7,939 bases of DNA from Candidatus Uhrbacteria bacterium (GTDB taxonomy: Bacteria > Patescibacteriota > Patescibacteriia > JACQRZ01), in NCBI GenBank assembly GCA_016206235.1, contig JACQRZ010000046.1, forward strand, positions 1-7,939, read 5' to 3'. The position numbers and the translations under genes are program-made. The notes beneath the pieces were generated by a model that did no database searches, was not told the DNA's origin, and saw nothing but the letters and a program-made list of their open reading frames with translations. Numbering within the stretch: the first letter of the stretch is position 1; every line of letters starts with the position of its first letter. Of the stretch, positions 6,037 through 7,939 are shown one piece after another.

Positions 6037-6065
6037 TATACCGACTTTCAACGGGTATATTTTTT
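6037..6065 (+). terminator. Terminator shared by the convergent antiporter and helicase genes
   Basis: TATACC (6037-6042) pairs with GGTATA (6054-6059), followed on the plus strand by six T (6060-6065). It begins three bases after the antiporter stop. The loop contains the helicase stop codon (6048-6050), and the T-run is the complement of the last lysine codons. On the minus strand the same stem is followed by GTTTTAG, a weaker tail. Confidence 0.6.
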
Positions 6066-7259
6066 AGACACATGTTTTGGGTGTGTATGTTTTTTGTTGC
6101 GATGATGTTTTGGGTGCGCTGCCTTCTTGTCGACAACTTGTTGTCGATCGCCCAATGCTGGAATCGATATTCCGGTAAGTCGTTCAATTCGTTTGACAAG
6201 TTGCCGTTGATTCGGTGTTGCAAATGTAATCGCTCTACCTGCCTTGCCTGCTCGGCCGGTACGACCAATCCTGTGCACATAATCTTCAGGATTTTCTGGC
6301 GCGTCGTAATTCACAACCATGCCAATTCCAGAAACGTCAATACCTCGCGCGGCAATATCAGTTGCGACCAGGACTTGGCTCTTTCCGGACTTAAACCCAT
6401 CAAGCGCGGCGCGGCGCTGAGCAAGAGATCGATTCGAGTGAATTTCTGCTGAGCGAAAACCAGCCCTGTTCAGTTGATAGGCTAGCTTCTTTGCCGCATG
6501 CTTTGTGCGTACAAAAACGATTGCCGTGCCTGAATGCTTTTGAAGTAAAGCAATAAGCTCATCTGTTTTTGTCGTCGCAGACACGTAGAGGATCACTTGT
6601 TCAATTCGTTCTGCTAAGGTTCCCGAACGCGCGGCTTCTACGTGGGTTGGAGAACTCATGTGGGCTGTGGCGATCTTATGAATCGCAGACGGCATGGTAG
6701 CGGAAAAAAGCATTGTCTGCCTCTCGCGAGGAACAGACTCAAGGATTCGCTTGATCTGATCTGCAAATCCCATATCCAGCATAAGGTCAGCCTCATCAAG
6801 AACAAGAATTTTTGTATCAGAAAGCATAAGGCTTTTTCTCGTAAGATGATCGATGATTCTTCCGGGAGTACCGATGATCACATGAGGGCTCCTTTTCAGC
6901 TCGTTCACTTGGCGACTCATGTTAGCGCCTCCAATAAGAACCGTAGTCTTAAGACCAAAACCCTTACCCAGTGTTTCAAACGTCTCATTAACCTGGAGTG
7001 CAAGCTCGCGCGTTGGTACCAGCACCAGGGCACGACATTTAACGCGCGCGATGCGTTGAATAACAGGAAGCGCAAAGGCAAGCGTTTTTCCTGTTCCCGT
7101 TTGCGCAATACCCAAAAGATCCTTTCCTTCAATAAGAGGTGGAATGGATAGAGATTGAATCGGGGTTGGCACGGTATATCCGAGTCCGTTGATTCGCGCA
7201 AGAAGGGTTGGCGCAATGGTGAGCGAATGAAAGCCGCTCATGCTATTCTGCGTATGCAT
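6048..7259 (-). CDS. DEAD-box ATP-dependent RNA helicase (RhlE/DeaD-like)
   Basis: A 403-residue SF2 RNA helicase that unwinds structured RNA, in ribosome assembly or mRNA decay and often in cold adaptation. All motifs are intact: Q motif GYTVPTPIQ (27-35), Walker A AQTGTGKT (52-59), PTRELA (82-87), TPGR (131-134), DEAD (155-158), SAT (186-188), TDIAARGID (300-308) and HRIGRTGR (329-336). After the second RecA domain there is only a short basic tail (about 378-403) rich in His and Lys with two HPKH words, probably for RNA contact. That fits RhlE-like proteins more than DeaD, which has a long C-terminal domain. The first in-frame ATG is 7259; ATG 7241 (MSGFHSL) is equally good by family comparison and overlaps the stop of a leader ORF. 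No ribosome site precedes either. The stop is TGA, inside the shared terminator. Confidence 0.95.
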   Translation of the reverse strand: MHTQNSMSGFHSLTIAPTLLARINGLGYTVPTPIQSLSIPPLIEGKDLLGIAQTGTGKTLAFALPVIQRIARVKCRALVLVPTRELALQVNETFETLGKGFGLKTTVLIGGANMSRQVNELKRSPHVIIGTPGRIIDHLTRKSLMLSDTKILVLDEADLMLDMGFADQIKRILESVPRERQTMLFSATMPSAIHKIATAHMSSPTHVEAARSGTLAERIEQVILYVSATTKTDELIALLQKHSGTAIVFVRTKHAAKKLAYQLNRAGFRSAEIHSNRSLAQRRAALDGFKSGKSQVLVATDIAARGIDVSGIGMVVNYDAPENPEDYVHRIGRTGRAGKAGRAITFATPNQRQLVKRIERLTGISIPALGDRQQVVDKKAAHPKHHRNKKHTHPKHVSKKYTR

Positions 7260-7348
7260 AAAAAAATATGGCCCGTATTCTTTCGGCCATATATTCTCAA
7301 TAGACTGCGAAAAATTCGAGCTGCTAGATTACGACTAGCGTTTATCAT
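7238..7348 (-). CDS. Possible 36-codon leader ORF of the helicase gene
   Basis: ATG at 7346-7348 opens a 36-codon frame that begins MINASRNLAARIFRSLL and ends in TGA at 7238-7240. The stop overlaps the second helicase ATG (7239-7241) as ATGA. The frame passes through both arms and the T-run of the hairpin at 7260-7292. The predicted promoter start lies about five bases upstream of this ATG, so the leader ORF would be nearly leaderless. The product is short and basic (six or more arginines). Translation here would prevent hairpin formation and deliver ribosomes to ATG 7241. No homology is claimed; the evidence is purely positional. Confidence 0.35.
   Translation of the reverse strand: MINASRNLAARIFRSLLRIYGRKNTGHIFLCIRRIA
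7260..7292 (-). terminator. Terminator-like hairpin abutting the helicase start codon (attenuator candidate)
   Basis: ATATGGCC (7266-7273) and GGCCATAT (7285-7292) form a perfect 8-base stem with an 11-base loop. On the minus strand the stem is followed by a T-run that reaches the helicase ATG at 7257-7259. No minus-strand gene lies upstream for it to terminate, and a promoter faces it about 100 bases upstream, so it sits in the helicase leader. It has the form of an intrinsic terminator and also masks the place where a ribosome site would be. Confidence 0.7.
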
Positions 7349-7359
7349 GTATTACTCTA

Positions 7360-7388
7360 TGTATAGCATACTTCTTTCTTGTTGTCAA
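7360..7388 (-). promoter_or_regulatory. Promoter of the helicase gene
   Basis: On the minus strand there is a consensus -35 TTGACA (7383-7388), an exact 17-base spacer and TGC-TATACA (-10 at 7360-7365) with an extended TG. This is the strongest promoter in the window. Transcription is expected to start near 7353, giving a leader of about 94 bases to ATG 7259. Confidence 0.75.
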
Positions 7389-7392
7389 CCCC

Positions 7393-7407
7393 TTCACGCG
7401 TTCACGC
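7393..7407. promoter_or_regulatory. Tandem TTCACGC repeats upstream of the helicase -35
   Basis: TTCACGC occurs at 7393-7399 and 7401-7407, an 8-base period, with another TTCA at 7410-7413. On the minus strand these are tandem GCGTGAA words ending four bases upstream of TTGACA. The position suits an activator, or a repressor shared with the divergent gene at 7461. Confidence 0.3.
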
Positions 7408-7430
7408 TGTTCAAAAAGATGAGTTTGATG

Positions 7431-7444
7431 TAGCATTTATGCTA
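7431..7444. promoter_or_regulatory. Inverted repeat TAGCAT-TT-ATGCTA upstream of the 7461 gene
   Basis: A perfect 6-base inverted repeat with a two-base centre lies 16 bases upstream of the ATG of the small uncharacterised gene. TATGCT (7438-7443) inside it could serve as a -10, but no matching -35 is seen at standard spacing. It could be an operator or chance. Confidence 0.25.
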
Positions 7445-7460
7445 GAGTTTCTCTTGAACT

Positions 7461-7766
7461 ATGAAACATTTTGTCATAAAAAAAGGCGGGAATAACTCTC
7501 TGATGGTGATGCGACGGCTTGGCTATGCTCCTTATACCAACAGGCAAGGCGTCCAGAGTTTTGTTCGGCGCGTGCATGGATCAGAATTTCCGCGATATCA
7601 TCTCTATATCAACAATGAAAATGATCATGAAATCATATGTTCGGTTCATATTGATCAGCGAGCGCCAAGCTACCAGGGAACAAGCGCGCACGGCGGAGAC
7701 TATGACACGCCGGAAGTACTTAAGGAGATCGAACGATTGCAGGCGTTCTACCAACACTCATCATAG
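7461..7766 (+). CDS. Conserved-looking small protein of unknown function
   Basis: A soluble, 101-residue protein without signal peptide or membrane segment. It has a basic N-terminal half (MVMRRLGY, then SFVRRVHGSEFPRYHLYI), a middle segment with alternating strand-like residues (EIICSVHIDQ), and a Gly/Ser/His turn (SYQGTSAHGGDYD) before a charged C-terminal helix (EVLKEIERL). The strand-strand-helix order and the clustered His, Asp and Tyr residues look like a real, structured domain. My impression is that similar proteins occur in Patescibacteria, but I cannot name a family. ATG 7461 is taken; no Shine-Dalgarno is seen. The gene is divergent from the helicase, shares its upstream region, and is followed 31 bases later by a strong hairpin. 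A second frame overlapping it is a shadow. Confidence 0.7.
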   Translation: MKHFVIKKGGNNSLMVMRRLGYAPYTNRQGVQSFVRRVHGSEFPRYHLYINNENDHEIICSVHIDQRAPSYQGTSAHGGDYDTPEVLKEIERLQAFYQHSS

Positions 7767-7797
7767 CGTCATCTCCTCATCTCTGGATATATGAAAG

Positions 7798-7829
7798 AAG
7801 GACCCCTCATGCGGACATGCGGGGTCCTT
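7798..7829 (+). terminator. Strong hairpin downstream of the 7461 gene
   Basis: AAGGACCCC (7798-7806) and GGGGTCCTT (7821-7829) form a perfect 9-base outer stem. Inside, CATG/CATG can extend it around a CGGA loop after one mismatch. The following ATATATT is only partly T-rich, so termination strength on the plus strand is uncertain. On the minus strand the stem is followed by CTTTCAT, so it may also stop transcripts from the transposase side. Confidence 0.65.
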
Positions 7830-7840
7830 ATATATTAAGG

Positions 7841-7867
7841 TGTAAGAATTACCCGCGTTGTTTACAG
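7841..7867. mobile_element. Candidate terminal end of an insertion sequence
   Basis: The segment starts with TGTAA, ends with TTTACA and lies directly next to the transposase stop codon, where IS3- or IS481-type elements carry a terminal inverted repeat beginning TG. The other end of the element is outside the window, so the boundary is inferred from position and the TG start only. Confidence 0.3.
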
Positions 7868-7939
7868 TTACGTTGGATAAAAGTAGTTAAGAAGTTTCTC
7901 GAGTGGTGTCATGTTATCAATGCCCTTATGTGGTTTCAC
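7868..7939 (-). CDS. C-terminus of an rve-type transposase/integrase (partial)
   Basis: The minus strand is open from the right edge to TAA at 7868-7870 and encodes 23 residues including KPHKGIDNMTPLEKLLNYF. This matches the conserved tail of DDE integrase-core transposases (IS3/IS481 group), where a 'RPHxaLgxxTPxe' motif follows the catalytic glutamate. The rest of the gene, including the DDE residues, lies beyond the window, so it cannot be judged intact. It faces the 7461 gene tail-to-tail across the hairpin at 7798-7829. The alternative, a chance frame, is unlikely given the motif. Confidence 0.6.
   Translation of the reverse strand: MKPHKGIDNMTPLEKLLNYFYPT

Noticed and set aside
5831..6280. 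A 149-codon minus-strand frame across the convergent gene ends
   Set aside because: It overlaps both the antiporter and the helicase in wrong frames and ignores the shared terminator.
6642..7151. A 169-codon plus-strand frame inside the helicase
   Set aside because: All helicase motifs are read on the minus strand; this frame shows no domain or start signal.
1..7939. tRNA, rRNA, CRISPR arrays or defence systems
   Set aside because: No T-loop or cloverleaf, no regularly spaced direct repeats and no defence-type domains were seen on either strand.

Overview
The window is bacterial chromosome of moderate GC with short intergenic gaps and no tRNA, rRNA or CRISPR array. The mix suggests a candidate-phylum bacterium, most likely Patescibacteria/CPR. 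The reasons are small compact genes, near-absence of Shine-Dalgarno sequences, a TCCGCCAGCTGGCGGA intergenic palindrome and AT-rich iterated motifs. I also have a general impression that the 101-residue protein near the right end belongs to a family seen there. No marker gene is present, so this is inference. Stop codons are TAA, TAG and one TGA, and no long gene has an internal TGA, so the ordinary bacterial code applies.

Layout, left to right. From 34 to 3437 four genes lie on the minus strand, each with its own recognisable promoter: a YtxH-like membrane-anchored small protein, a thioredoxin-reductase-like flavoprotein that lacks the redox cysteine pair, a tiny zinc-ribbon protein with an extremely acidic tail, and an M17 leucyl aminopeptidase with a complete active site. 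A gap of roughly 340 bases (3438-3774) holds the aminopeptidase promoter, a perfect 16-base palindrome and one doubtful mini-ORF. A minus-strand Nudix-fold protein with an eroded Nudix box (3775-4212) then diverges from a plus-strand Kef-type cation/proton antiporter with a C-terminal TrkA-N domain (4336-6033). The antiporter converges on a minus-strand DEAD-box RNA helicase (6048-7259), and the two share a terminator that overlaps the last helicase codons. Divergent from the helicase is a small uncharacterised protein (7461-7766) followed by a strong hairpin. The right edge cuts into the C-terminus of an rve-type transposase/integrase on the minus strand.

The genes do not form one pathway. 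They are independent housekeeping or stress units (redox, peptide turnover, nucleotide or ion homeostasis, RNA remodelling). Several promoters share an extended -10 of the form TGn-TATACT.

The most striking element is the leader of the helicase gene. It combines a near-consensus promoter, an almost leaderless 36-codon ORF, and an intrinsic-terminator hairpin whose T7 run abuts the helicase ATG. The leader ORF stop overlaps a second helicase ATG as ATGA. This looks like an attenuation and translational-coupling device and is the best candidate for something undescribed here.
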